NCBI RefSeq assembly: GCF_037975245.1
Contig: NC_092571.1
Location: 4,734,001 to 4,798,000 of the forward strand
Source of the DNA: Apostichopus japonicus
Lineage: Eukaryota > Echinodermata > Holothuroidea > Aspidochirotida > Stichopodidae
DNA: 64,000 bases
Reading direction: 5' to 3'
Of this stretch, positions 34,760 to 46,553 are shown one piece after another. The position numbers and the translations under genes are program-made. Within the stretch, counting starts at the first letter, position 1, and each line of letters opens with the position of its first letter. The notes under the pieces were generated by a model that was not told the origin of the DNA, searched no databases, and worked only from the letters and a program-made list of their open reading frames with translations.

Positions 34760-36240
34760 CTCGTAAACATGATAACTCAACAATGGCAAGTTGGATTGAA
34801 GTCATACTTGGTAAATAGATGCGCCATACTGAGTAGATGAACCCTAAAGATTTTGGTGCTCATCATGAATAATAATGAGGTCACAGGTCAAATATGAAAA
34901 TCTCCAAATGCTAATAACTCCGCAACCAAAAGTCAGAATTTATTTATATTTGGTATTAATATGTTGGTATATAGCGGGTACATGGTGACGTATTTTCAAG
35001 TTGATATTATGCATATTTATTAGGGGGCGGGGCTTAAGTTTATTTTCACTAAAATAGCTCGTAAACATGATAACTGAACAACGACAAGTTGGATTGAAAT
35101 CATACTTGGTACATAGATGCGCCATACTGAGTAGATGAACCCTAAAGATTTCGGTGCTCATCTCATGAATAATAATGAGGTCACAGGTCAAATATGAAAA
35201 TCTCCTAATGCTAATAACTCCGCAACCAAAAGTCAGAATTTATTTATACTTGGTATTAATATGTTGGTATATAGCGGGTACATGGTGACATATTTTCAAG
35301 TTGATGGATATTTATTAGGGGGCGGGCTTAAATCTATTTTCACTAAAATACTGTAGCTTGTAAACACGGTAACTGAACAACGACAAGTTGGATTGAAGTC
35401 ATACTTGGTACATAGATGCGCCATAGTGGGAAGATGAACCCTATTGATTTTGGTGCTCATCTCATGAATAATAATGAGGTCACAGGGTCAAATGTAAAAA
35501 TCTCCAAATGCTAATAACTCTGTAATCGAAAGTCAGAATTTATTCATACTTGGTATTAATGTGTTGGTAGATAGTGGGTACATGCTAACATATGTTCAAG
35601 TTGATATTATTCATATTTATTAGGGGGCGGGGCTTAAGTCTATTTTCACTAAAAGAGATTGTAAACACGGTAACTGAACAACGACAAGTTGGAATGAAGT
35701 CATACTTGGTACATAGATGCGCCATAGTGGGAAGATGAACCCTATTGATTTTGATCCTCAACTCAGGAATAATAATGAGATCACAGAGTCAAATATAAAA
35801 ATCTCCAAATGCTCATAACTCCGCAACCGAAAGTCAGAATTAATTCATAGTTGGTATTAATGTGTTGGTAGATAGTGGCTACATGGTAAATTATGTTCAA
35901 GTTGATATTATGCATATGTATTAGGGGGCAGGGCTTAAGTTTATTTTCACTAAAAGAGATTGTAAACATGGTAACTGAACAACAACAAGTTGGATTGAAG
36001 TCATACTTGGTACATGTGCACCATATTGAGTAGAAGAGCCGGATTGATTTTGGTGCTCATCTCAAAAATATCAATGAGGTCACAGTCAAATGTAAACATT
36101 TTCAGAATTGAATCATTGTGTGAAAGTGTTGGTAGATAGCAAGTACATGATAATGTATGTTCAATGTGATATTATGCACATTTATTAGAGGGCAGGGCTT
36201 CAGTTAATTTTTGTAAAAATAGCTTGTAAACATGGTAAGT
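34760..36240 (+). repeat. About 300-bp satellite, five units
   Basis: Unit starts at about 34760, 35058, 35357, 35658 and 35959 give a period of 298-301 bp, with a last shorter unit ending near 36222 and the beginning of a sixth. Shared blocks are cgtaaacatgataact, acaagttggattgaa, tcatacttggtacatagatg, aataatgaggtcacagg and attagggggcggggctta. The first two units contain an exact AGGTCA-C-AGGTCA direct repeat, which is changed in later units. It is non-coding. Confidence 0.9.
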
Positions 36241-36719
36241 TAACATATTTAGTTGTAGTTCCACAGTCAGTGAAAGAACCTTGCTAATCAATTTAATAAC
36301 AATGATGAAAGCTTGGGATTATAATCTCAATTGGCAAGGAATCACGATAAGCCCACTGGCTTTCTGGTTTATTATTGAATCTAGTTTTGTGTTCCCTTTG
36401 TTCGTTACAGTACTTGTTGTTATCAAAGTATTTTTGAGTGAGTTATATTCGTCTCTTTTTATTTGTGCTCACTGGCCTTTCGTTACTGCTGGTTATATTT
36501 TTTGGTCCAGGTTTTTACTACTCTTGTAAGCTGCGTGCTCTTAGCTTAAGCCAAAGCATGTATACATGTTGTTAGGTTACTCTTCTTGTATTGTTAGACA
36601 TTCTTGTTTAGCTTACATAACTTCCCCTAATATCTCCCATTGCAATTGTTAGTTGTTATTGCAAGTGCTATTTTCCTTAAATCAGGGTTCAGATATGCCT
36701 TCCCTTAGTTAACTAAAGT
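36241..36719. other. Intron sequence with no recognised element
   Basis: An 82-codon hydrophobic open frame at 36281-36529 has no motif I recognise and no exon-like borders. Confidence 0.4.
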
Positions 36720-37329
36720 GTGATAATTGTTTGCTGTTCTACCTTGGTAGAACGTGGGATGACCATGATTTGTGTCCGAAATACCAGACCTGTAATCTAG
36801 AAGGATTCCTTGCCTGTTATGTAGTCAATTTTCGTTTAGTCAATGGCAAGAGATTGAAAGTTGGCTTACAGGCAGAGAAATACTGTAAACTGGAAGGGAA
36901 GTTAAGAGACGGGGAAGGTGAAAGGGAGATGGGAGAAGAAAAGGAAGTAGGGGAAGAAGAGGAGAGAGAGGAAAGTAGTGAGGAAGGAGTGGAAGGAGAG
37001 ATAGGAAGAGAAAAAGGGAGAAAGAGAAAAAGAAAGAGAATGAGTGCCTCCTGTGGTCCTGGCTATGTCCATTTGGATCATGGACAAAGGGAATGGCCAG
37101 GGCAAGGGCAAGGCGTCTGTTAAGAATGCCAAAGTACCAAGAAAGAAACCCCGTGCGTCTGGTATGGAGGAGAGAGAAGGTCAGAGAGTGTCGCAGATCG
37201 GGTTGCAGGAGGAAGTAGTGTCGGCAGGGATGCATTCAGTAGTGCACTTGGAGCAGTCTGGATTACACTGCTTGGAGAGTCCAGTTCCAACGGGGACACA
37301 AAGAATGACAGCCGCGAGAAGATCCGACC

Positions 37330-38900
37330 CGAACTAAGTACAATTATATCAAATTTGAAAACCATGGGGCTCGACTGGTTCCAGATCTTGCATTCATAGC
37401 TAAAAACCAAGTATTAGTTTTATTCCTGGGTGATATTTTTATCCTGGAAATCATGACCTTGTCATTTGTTGCTGAAGATAAGTTATGGTGTCCAGTCAGG
37501 GCATTGAAATGGTATCTTGAAGAGGACAGAGGGTTTCCAGGGGATAACCACAAGTTTATTTATCCTACCATGTGTGCGGTTCTCAAGAGCATCAAAAGAC
37601 ACATTATCAAGGTGGCTGATACAGTAGAGGTTATGAGACGGTTTGCAATTGATACAAGGAGTGTCAGGGCAATTGAATTCAGAGGAGTCGCAACCTCAAC
37701 AGCCTTGTTTGCAGAGGTATAGTCAGTTGGGGTAAAATAAAACAACGGGGTAGTTGGGGTAAAAAAAAACCTTTTTATAGAAGGGGAATATTTAGCCAAA
37801 GTTCCAATTGATTTTGGGTGATAGTCCTATATGTCTAGTTTAATTATTATTATATAATTTCTGGAACTCTATGTCACTTCTCTGCCAGTCACCGCTTAAT
37901 CGAATCAAGTGAATGCTAAACTAGCAAAATTTGAAGTTTGTACCACATATCCGAAACTTTCTCCTGCATACCCAGCTTATATGGTGTGGAGATTATTCTA
38001 GCAGTTACAGCATAGCAGTTAAGTGATATTACACACCCCCATGGTAGAATTACTCCAACTTCATTCATGCTTCATGGGGGGGGCCTTGTTTTTTTTTACC
38101 CCCAAAAAAATGATGCAAATGGGGTAAAAAAAACAAGTACTTTCCGACTCCAATGTACTCCCTATTTTGCCCGAATGGATAAATTTTTCCATAATGTGGA
38201 TTTAGAGGTTAGGCAAATAGTTTTCATGTGTGTCATGTGTCAAAAATGTTAAATAATTGGGCAGAAATAACTGAAATTGACTCAACTCTAATGTTTCTAC
38301 TATATTACACCACATTTGTGTAGCATCATATACACACTGTACAGTATGAATATGGTTGAGCATGACATATGACACAAGCCATCCATAATTACGAATTAAG
38401 ACAATTTCACAATTTGTTTCCTTTTTCATGTAAAGGTAGTAGCTCATACTTAGATGTAATTATATGCAAACATGATTTAAAGATACATTCATGAAGAAAA
38501 TATCTGTTTTCTAGCATTGTTTCTTTTACCCGGCATTGATATTTTTTACCCCGAATTAAGCAAATTTTGGGGGTAAAAAAAAACAAACATTTTTCGCAAA
38601 AAAAGACACTTTCCATTTACAAAAAAGTTATTTTTTTTAGATATTCTTTAAGAGAATCCCATTCCACACACTTGAACATTGGAATCGAAACAATACCTCT
38701 TACTCATCAATTTTTAGAGCAAACTTTAGGTAAATTGTTTTTTTTTTACCCCACTTGACTATACAATTGAGGATATCCTAATAGCAGCAGCCTGGAGATT
38801 CCTGACAACATTTGTGGCTTGATACTTGTCAAATACTTTGCAGGCTGAGTTGGCATTTGGTAGCAATGTGATGCTGGCCCTTGTGGGGAGACAGGTAAGC
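37330..38900 (+). pseudogene. DIRS tyrosine recombinase, split by an insertion
   Basis: The first part, 37453-37719, contains CPVRALKWYLEEDRGFPG, then a helix and FAIDTRSVRAIEFRG, resembling the 'H-x-x-R' box region of DIRS/Ngaro recombinases. The C-terminal helix follows only after the insertion, as IEDILIAAAWRFLTTFVA (about 38766-38820), where DIRS proteins have a Trp before the catalytic Tyr segment. The tail ALVGRQVSEE lies near 38878-38908. The two halves differ by one frame even with the insertion removed, so the gene was also frameshifted. Recombinases of this class insert the circular cDNA into the genome. Confidence 0.65.
37720..38761. mobile_element. 1,042-bp TA-flanked TIR element
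   Basis: The ends are tagtcagttggggtaaaa and, inverted, ttttttaccccacttgacta. TA lies outside both ends (37718-37719 and 38762-38763), as for Tc1/mariner-like target sites. The interior repeats the words ggggtaaaaaaa and tttttacccc several times. No transposase was recognised, so it is non-autonomous. Confidence 0.75.
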
Positions 38901-38915
38901 GAGGAGTGAAGAAAA

Positions 38916-39151
38916 TATTCCAAAACTTACTTGATTTGGATATTTACGAGGTTACCTGTTTCCATCCCCACCTCCCTCCCTGAGGGGGGGATAGGACACA
39001 GCCGGACAGTGGAATGAGGCTCACATTGAAAGAGGCCAGGGTCACCATCGATTTGGACTCAGATGAGCAACCACATTAATATAAGTGCAGAGTTCAATAT
39101 TTTAAACAGGTTTGGAACCTTAATGTTATTATATTTTGAACCTAGGTTGAG
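38916..39151. other. Intron sequence, possible DIRS end
   Basis: The text gataggacacagccggacag...gaatgaggctcacattgaaagag is the probable remainder of the DIRS end. Partial matches on the minus strand link it to 34190-34212 and 45800. Confidence 0.4.
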
Positions 39152-39507
39152 TTAAAGGCATTGAAGACTCTCCCCAAATTGCGGGCCGCGCTCTGTTAAA
39201 GTTAACTTTTCTTTGCTTGCAAGAAGTTTTCTTTTTGTCGCTACAAAATGCAGACAGTAATGAAACGTGACTCCTTGTTATCTTTTATATAGACCTGAGA
39301 TGTCCATCGCTGCTACGTACACTGTGCTGTGGGTATTGACTATAGCTGTATGTATTGACTGTACACTAGTGTATTATTACAGACAGTAGCAAGCTGTGTG
39401 TGTATTTTCTGGGATCGATGGTGGTGTCAAACACTTCTGTTACACCTCATTCGAAACTAGGTCAGGTTAGAGATGTTTCTTTGTGGGCGAGTCTTCACAC
39501 CCTTTAA
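39152..39507 (-). mobile_element. TTAA-flanked MITE, copy 2
   Basis: This is an inverted copy of the 17255-17564 element, bounded by TTAA. The shared interior includes the tttctgggatcgatggt region, the antisense of aacgtttcattactgtctgc, and cagtagcaagctgtgtgtg. It is about 46 bases longer, mainly from a repeated gtattgact segment near 39330-39362. Confidence 0.8.
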
Positions 39508-40618
39508 GTTATGGACAGTATAACATAGTAGACACAATTTATGCACTTAACTGGGTTATATATGTTTTAATGTCCTGTATGTCACCTACAGTATTTATAT
39601 GTGTTGAGTCGTATATTGCATTGTATATTGTGTATATTGTGTTTTGTACAATGGGTATTGTGTATTGCTTTGTACAAAAGAAAAGCGAGTTGGTGAGGGT
39701 GGTCTCCCCTCAGAGTGGGGGTGAGACTAGCCCTGGTATACTGTAGGAGAACCACTTTGGGAAGGGGGGGTAGTTTCATTAGAAAGCAGGTCATGGTAGA
39801 ACCAGAGTGCTGAGGTTGTGGGGGAGACAGAGCTATAAGCTTGTCACTCGTATAGTAAATATCCAAACCCAGTAAGTATTGGAATATAGTAATAAAACTA
39901 TAAAAACTAAGTGAGTCAAATGTGTAGGAAACTAAGGGAGTCATTTTCCAAGAACTTATATTATTTTACCCATTTTTTGCCAAATCAGCAATTCAGGATG
40001 TTTACATTGTGAGACCTTTTCATAAATTGCTAGTCATGGTATTGTGCTTTGAGGTAACTAGTGTTGTGTTTTCTATTCACGTACTTCCTATTTTTCACAC
40101 TGACTTGCATGCTGGTTCTTGGAATAAAATATTGGGCATGACAACAACTGTCTACTATCAGTTTTAATAGGAGAGCCACATAATTACCTTCTCCTCCTCT
40201 CTCCCAGAAGTAAAGTGATTCAATTTATGGTTTTGGAGTAAGCTGAATACCAGCCCTGTCACTGTCTATGTTTTATAAGAAAAACTAAAACCAATACATA
40301 TTTCTGCTCCCCACTCGAGAAATCGTGTGACTGTACAAATAAGGCAAAGTATTTGAGGTCAATTAACCAAGCTACAAGAGTTGATGATAGAAACTTTAAA
40401 AAATCATGTTAAAAATTGAGAAAATTATAATTGAGAAGGAATAATAAAGTCTAGATAGATGGAATATAACAGAAGAAGTAAATAAACAATTCTAGCTAGT
40501 AAACACCCTGGTTACACTTGTCTATAATCTCTCCTAGGTTGCCAGTGTCTTGCATTTGTTCATAAATTCTTGGTTCCTTGCTGGAATCAAAGGATCAATG
40601 CAGTCAGTCAGGGGTGTA
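39508..40618. other. Intron sequence with no recognised element
   Basis: Short tgtatattgtg repeats near 39600-39670. No coding signal. Confidence 0.45.
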
Positions 40619-40985
40619 CATAGGCGTAGGAGGCTGGGTGGGGGGGGGGGGGGCTGCAGCCCCCCAACCAAATAATTTTGGAAAAATTTGGGCAATATGC
40701 TGAGAATTTTTGGGCACCTACTGAAATAATTCGCAATGTGTGTTTCAATTGTCAAACTTATATTATTATTATCATCATTATTGTTTCGACTTCCCCAATA
40801 ATGGAACCAATGTGTGTAAATAACACGGTAAATGATTGTATGGTATTGGCAGGCGATGTAATAACCGATGAATGCCTATATGATATGCACATTAAGATGT
40901 TGAATGCACTCGGAGCATTATTATATTTTTCGGGCAAGTCGTTACCGCCCCCTCCCCCCCCCCCAAATCGAAATGTTAATGTTAA
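40619..40985 (+). mobile_element. CATAGGCGTAGG-type TIR element, right end lost
   Basis: It starts cataggcgtaggaggctggg and shares with the 13309 element the block from tgatgt(a)ataccgatg to tttttcgggcaagt. A C-run follows, but no terminal repeat or TSD. Confidence 0.6.
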
Positions 40986-41989
40986 TTCCACCTCAAATGC
41001 GTTTTAGGACAAATTCTTTGAGCCCAAATTTGTGGGACCCAGGTTCACACAAACTTCCTCATACTCATATTTACTTATTTCTTTTTTTAATAAGGTCACT
41101 TTCCAGACCTAAAAATTAAAGTTTTCAACTATCAACAAGTCACCACGTGTTTGGAACTTCAGACAAGAAGAATGTAGGGGCTATGTTAATATGGGATTAT
41201 AAACTACATACATGATAATCGTACACAATTATTTATATTGTTAATCGGCTGTGGTTTTCTGCAAAAAGTATACTTTCATACAAAAAGTTCTTAAAAATTA
41301 AAACGTAGACAAAGATGACTATAAATGACATTGGAGAACCCTTTGTAATGATAAACGAATCCATTTCATTACAGCATCAAATCTCAAGCACCGCACAGCA
41401 GTCTGTACCAGTACTGTACCCTAGGCTATAATAATATACAGTCCTGGGCGAAGATGGATATTTGCTAGATATACTCCCAGCGGTTTTGGCTAAAAATGTA
41501 TGAAATCGTTATAATTATTAAACCAAAATGAGGTGAAATACATGTGGTAAGATTTTATACATGGGAACCTTCACAATCATCAATTGATGGAAGAATAAAT
41601 AAGGAAAATTCCAGAATAACTTTGAGGTCCCGCAACATCCCAAGTTAGCGTTCGATATTTGGTGTAGCCTAGGTCCAAAATACTACATGTTGATTCGTTA
41701 ATATATACTGTAGGTCTAGGCCAGTTTTTGATCAGAATGTTATTCAAACTAGGAACACAGACACCCAAAATAAACGTGTTTTCTTTTCTTTATTTCAAAT
41801 AGTATCACATGGATATTTTTATTATGTCTGGGAATGATACCGAAACGAATGTAATAACCGGTTGTTTTTCCACTCCTGGTAGTAGTTACACATTGAACTG
41901 TGATCGGGACTAGTCAATACTGGGATCGGGATACCGGGATTCACTTGACTACCGGGATCCTGCACAACGCTAATCCATAGTGTTATAGT
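40986..41989. other. Intron sequence with no recognised element
   Basis: A short ccgggat-type repeat occurs near 41918-41958. No coding signal. Confidence 0.45.
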
Positions 41990-42215
41990 ACTGTTTGTTC
42001 AGCATCCATAGTTCAGTTCATTCAGCAGAATATGTTATTGTTTATGTATTGTTGGTTAAATTTAGCAGAGGACCATATGTAGTGTATATAGTACTGTTCA
42101 TTCAGCAGAACATGATATTGTTAATGTATTGTTGGTTAAGCAGAGGTCCATATGTAGTGTATAGTACTGTTCATTCAGCAGAACATGGTATTGTTTATGT
42201 ACTGTTGGTTTAGCA
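41990..42215 (+). repeat. About 75-bp tandem repeat, three units
   Basis: Units share gtactgttcattcagcagaa, then attgtt(t/a)atgtattgttggtt and agcagaggaccatatgtagtg. They differ by small indels. The open frame across the array is a by-product. Confidence 0.85.
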
Positions 42216-42734
42216 ATCAGTTGCTCTGTATCATTAGTTCCTCTTAAACTACTATTGGTTTCACTCTATTGAATAGAAAGGAGGCATATTTATGAATTTT
42301 TATTCTCAGTTAACAGGAAGCAATTAAAGCTTTCAACTATGATAGCTAGTTAATAAGTCAATACATAATTCAGTACATTGGTTACTTGTGCTTTATTGCA
42401 TTGTAGTATAATTAAATAAAACAAGAGTTTTATAAGTTAGTTTTGTTTCATAATACTTAAGGTCTTTTGCACCGTCTAATTAGTTAGACTACAAATTCCT
42501 TCTTTCTGTTTGACTTCATGACCAATTCTGTCAGCAGTAGAATAAATTAAATTTTTAAGGCCATCCTATGGATGTAAACAGGATATTCTGAAATTGAGAA
42601 ACATGAATGTTAATCATGTTGTTAATTTTCAAACGTATGAGATATGATCCTAATTGCTTCATTTCTGGTGAAATGTTGGCAAAATTATGTAGTGTAGAAT
42701 TTACCTCCGGTCCGCCTTTCGGGATGGAGGCAGA

Positions 42735-43240
42735 ACAACACCAACACCCACGGATCCTGCTCAGAAAAATGCTCTAGAGGGGGAAATTCAAGTCTTGCTA
42801 GAAAAGCAACGTATCTTGGCATCCAACTCTAAATCTAAAACTCCTGAACAAGAATTTGTTGTAACACCAAAGCAATTCTGTATGAAAAATTTAGCTCTGA
42901 TTATACCCTACTCAGAAAGGACACGTGGGAGGCAATCATAGACCTAAAAGATGCCTACCTACACATACCGTTACACAAGGACACACCAATGCTATCTAGC
43001 CTTTCGCTGCAGCGTCTAGGACTTTCGGTTCAGAGCATTGACATTCAACCTGTCTACACCATCCCCGGTATCCACGATGGTGACAGGAGCAGTGCCTGTA
43101 TTCCTGAGGAAGAGAGGGTATCTCTCTTTGTATACCTTGGCTAATGGTTGGTGGTAGAAGAGGCAGAGGCAGAGAAAACAATCAGCCTACAGAAAACAGA
43201 ATTGACACTCCAGGGACTTACTTTTGTGTACATCCTGGAC
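42735..43240 (+). pseudogene. DIRS-type reverse transcriptase remnant
   Basis: One frame reads TWEAIIDLKDAYLHIPLHKD (near 42925-42982), the motif around the first catalytic Asp of DIRS/Ngaro reverse transcriptases. Downstream, the region that should hold the Tyr-x-Asp-Asp box reads as YLG followed by a stop (near 43130-43147), so the active site is lost. A segment like KTISLQKTELTLQGLTFV follows. Frameshifts separate these blocks. Confidence 0.65.
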
Positions 43241-43805
43241 CGAAGTGGCCATCTCATTGTCTGCTCTTCTTTTGTGTTTTAGAGGCATAATTTGTGGTCT
43301 CATAGTCAGTGCATGCAACTGTCCACAGACCCTTGGAAAACAGGAAATGTGTGCCTTCAAGCATGACTCATTACCAGCTAGTTGCTGTGCTGATTACACT
43401 AGGTAGCAAATGCTGGTCCTGCCATAATCCTTGGTTGAATTTGCGAGCCTTCCCTTATAGTATCTTGTAGCAACTTATAGTAACTTATGGTAATAATTAA
43501 GTTGCGACTCATGAAGGGCACCAGGATTATAGGGTACCTTTCTGCTACAACAAGCTTCCTTGTTAGAAATAAGGGGTACGATAGTTCTCGGGCAAAGAGG
43601 GTAGGCCCCCCAAGGGTTGGGGAGGACTATCCCTCCCGTTAGACAACCCTCATAAAAAATCAATGGGATTTTACTGTGTAATTTCCTTTGCATATAGTTA
43701 ACTCATTAGAGAAGTTCAATTGACATAATGTTTATAAAGTAAGAAGGTCGTCGAAGAGCAAGGTTTGTGTACAATATGCATATCAGTACTCAGTGGTGAG
43801 AACTG
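43241..43805. other. Insert or intron sequence between DIRS pieces
   Basis: Separates reverse transcriptase and RNase H remnants that should be adjacent. The patch 43495-43700 (ataggggtacg, aggccccccaagggttgggg) shares a short 'tcaatgggatttta..gtgt' block with 52700, but element ends were not resolved. Confidence 0.4.
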
Positions 43806-44041
43806 TTTAGCTGCTAATAGCTGAACATGGAACATTGAAACACCCTGAAAAGTAATACTAAAGTCTTGCATGGTTTCAGTAGTCATAGGTGCATGAGAAC
43901 ACTATTAGCAGCTATAAACATGGATTGGTGCCTATGGAAACACCCCGATTAGTTAATACTAAGTTTTGCATGATTTCAGTAGTCATAGGTGCATGACATT
44001 ATTAGCAGCTCTAAACATGGATCGCTGCCTATGGAAACACC
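43806..44041 (+). repeat. About 110-bp tandem repeat, two and a half units
   Basis: Shared blocks are gctaatagctgaacatgg/agctataaacatggatt, tggaaacacc, agttttgcatg(g/a)tttcag and agtcataggtgcatga. It lies within the gap in the DIRS remnant. Confidence 0.8.
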
Positions 44042-44479
44042 ATCTGGTTCTACTTCCTGTTTCTATGAGGTACAGTGAAATACAGTCTGTAGCTTATTGC
44101 AATGTTCAGTTCACTGATGAATGTGGTTTTTAGTCTGTAAGGGTAAGGTATTGGTAAATAAGGAAACTATGAGCTAAAGATGATTGTGCAAAGTACACAG
44201 GATAAGGGAGCTTACTATATTTAGTCAATGTTTACCTTGACCTGAAGTTTCGCAGCATACTTTTGCATTCTGTTAATAGAAATGCAAGCTACAGTTAATT
44301 CAGTATTCTCATGTCCTTAATCTTTCTGTCTTTCGCTTTTTGTGGAATATTTAAGGTCATTATAAAGAGTGCACCTAAATATGCAGTCTAGTAATGTTTA
44401 ACAAATACAAAGTACCTACAGGTAGTAAGTTTTCCATAAATGCTGCCATTTAACAGCGGCTGAGGACTCCGGCATGATC

Positions 44480-44690
44480 TTACTAGCTTCTCACATTGCG
44501 GGCAAACTCAAAGTGATGGCAGACACCTTGTCCAGGGGACATATAGGTCCCAGTGAACCGCCGCTGGAACAGGAAACGTGATAGAATTTTCTCCATCTTC
44601 GGCAAACCAATGATAGATCTGTTCGCAACACACGAAAACAGCGAACTCCACACCTTCTGTTCCAGACAGAACTACTGAGGACTGTCGCCA
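44480..44690 (+). pseudogene. DIRS-type RNase H remnant
   Basis: The frame starting near 44483 reads LASHIAGKLKVMADTLSRGH, matching the end of a retroelement RNase H where 'A-D-x-L-S-R' is conserved. After a stop and a frameshift it continues FGKPMIDLFATHENSELHTF, the block also seen at 28235. It is probably the continuation of the reverse transcriptase remnant at 42735, separated by about 1.2 kb of inserted sequence. Confidence 0.7.
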
Positions 44691-44867
44691 AACAATTTAA
44701 GGGCTTTTTAGGAGTATTTAGTGCCATGATATCATCATTTTATGGCATTTGTAAAATCTTTGGCGCATATTTAAATTGAACAATTATGAAGTTCTCTAGC
44801 CAGACTAGCCTAATGTACATAGAACTTACAATGAAAAAGGCCTAATGTTATTGTTTCCACTTTCCAG

Positions 44868-45390
44868 TTTTCACCTACGGTGAAATGGCCAAAGTGGTTC
44901 AAAAGTCCATTAATTTGGTTTTGATATTTAGTCCAGAAAATTAATCTTTTCTTATCAATCGTTAAACATGATAATAGGAGGTGTTGTTAGATGCAGGAAG
45001 CGAAGTGAAAAAAAAATAATTATGTCGTCCCCCTAAAGTAAACTGTTCGATGTTAACTGCCAAAACTGGATAGAGTATCCAATAGCATTAGTACAAACTC
45101 ACGTGAGGGACTTGTGATACCATTTCACGGTAGATTAAGTGGTCCAAAGTATATTGGTCTGGTTTTAAATTTAGTCGAGACAATTAATCTTTCTTATCAA
45201 GCATTAAACATGATAACATGATAACAGGGGGTGTTATGTCGTCCCCCTAAGCTTATCGCGGGTATATCGTATGAGGTTAACTGCCAAAACTGGATAGAAT
45301 CTCGAATAGCATTAGTACAAACTCGTGTGAAGGACTTGTGATACCATTAAATGGTAGATTATTGCTTCTTCCCCGGCTATGAATAGCATT
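44868..45390 (-). repeat. Repeat family 'W', copy 1, internally duplicated
   Basis: A unit of roughly 250 bp is present twice in tandem: ttaatctttcttatcaa, aaacatgataa, atgtcgtccccctaa, aactgccaaaactggataga and tagcattagtacaaactc. The reverse complement matches the element starting at 52169. Confidence 0.75.
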
Positions 45391-45679
45391 GAATCAAATG
45401 ATATACACTGTTCTCCCGTTGTGGTTGTGGTGAACCAAAAGCACGGAAAAATACAATCCTTTATGTGGAACGTAATAATCAGTTCCAAATAATCGGTAGC
45501 GCAATGGATTTTATCGGATGCCGATTATTTACCGATTGTCTGATAAGCACTAATGTAGGGTCCTTTTTAGCAAATACAGCGTTCTTGCTAAATTTGTAAC
45601 AGCAATAGGACACAGTGGTGCTACATTGTTGCAGCTATAGGTCCCTATCATTGTGTCATTTTCTGTTGACAATATTTAC
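45391..45679. other. Intron sequence with no recognised element
   Basis: No coding signal or paired ends were seen. Confidence 0.4.
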
Positions 45680-45822
45680 TTTGCTCCCCGCTTACCTGTC
45701 TCCCCACAACATTAGCACCTCATTCTACAGTGTCTAGTATGCCCTGGTAATCTTTTAACACTGTGCACCCTCAGTGACCGGCTCTATCCGGTCAATGCCC
45801 TTCTCATTCTACCATCCAAAGT
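45680..45822 (-). repeat. DIRS terminal fragment, antisense copy 3
   Basis: It contains gctccccgcttacctgtctcc, then the same ordered blocks as the 34076 and 34289 copies. Three similar fragments suggest that this DIRS family was active several times here. Confidence 0.65.
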
Positions 45823-46553
45823 GTTTACCCATGTGTTTTCATAGTAGTTTGTAGTGTATATAAACCAGTAAGTATTATCATAACAACCACATTGTCAGAT
45901 GGTCCTGATTAAATTTGGAACAACTACTCTGAGCTGTGGTCTGTTCTGTTATTGAAATGGATCGGCTGAAAAAACCATTTGGGTACAAGGCAAGATGTAG
46001 TGATAAGTACTCTAATACAGTACATGGAGAAGGCAGATTGGCACATATTCAGTTCAAGTTCTGTTCTAATACTTTACTCTTTGTACAATACTCACTTAAG
46101 GTGTCACTTAATTGCTCATAGCTATAAATAATCAGTTTGTTGTATATGTGTTAAATCCACCCAGTTTTGGTAGGCTTCACTGGAAGCACCCGTACTTGGA
46201 ATAAAGCCCTGACAGTCCTTTCTGATCATCAGCTCTGTAATTTTTTTCTAAGTCAGCTGAAATCACCAGTTGTCAGTCACTATTGTGCGATTCCTACGGT
46301 AGTTATGCATTTATTTGAATCTCTGTCATGAGCTGATTTCTGTCATTTATCCATTTTAATGAATCATTGTATTAAAACTACTATTCAGCATTAAGCACAA
46401 CATGTAGCTGGGAGAATGTTTGCTGCAAACATTTTTGTTTGAAATTTACAAAAAAATAAATAACCTTGGTTTTAACTTTGCTACTGTACTGTGTTTATTC
46501 CTCTCCATTGAATATTTATCCATGTGGTTTCATATTTTTCTTTTTTCTTTTAG
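45823..46553. other. End of intron A-B
   Basis: Unique AT-rich sequence leading into a strong pyrimidine tract (tttttcttttttcttttag), the acceptor of exon B. Confidence 0.6.

Larger units (their letters stand above)
36720..38915 (+). mobile_element. DIRS-type retroelement remnant with internal insertion
   Basis: From left to right there is a gag-like frame with Cys/His spacing (36731-37123), a polypurine stretch encoding Glu/Arg-rich sequence, tyrosine recombinase pieces and a 3' end with ggagacaggtaagcgaggag. Reverse transcriptase and RNase H, expected between gag and recombinase, are missing, so an internal deletion is likely. A TA-flanked element (37720-38761) cuts the recombinase. Confidence 0.6.

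Noticed and set aside
36840-37235. Minus-strand Ser/Leu/Phe-rich frames
   Set aside because: They are the opposite strand of the polypurine stretch in the DIRS remnant.
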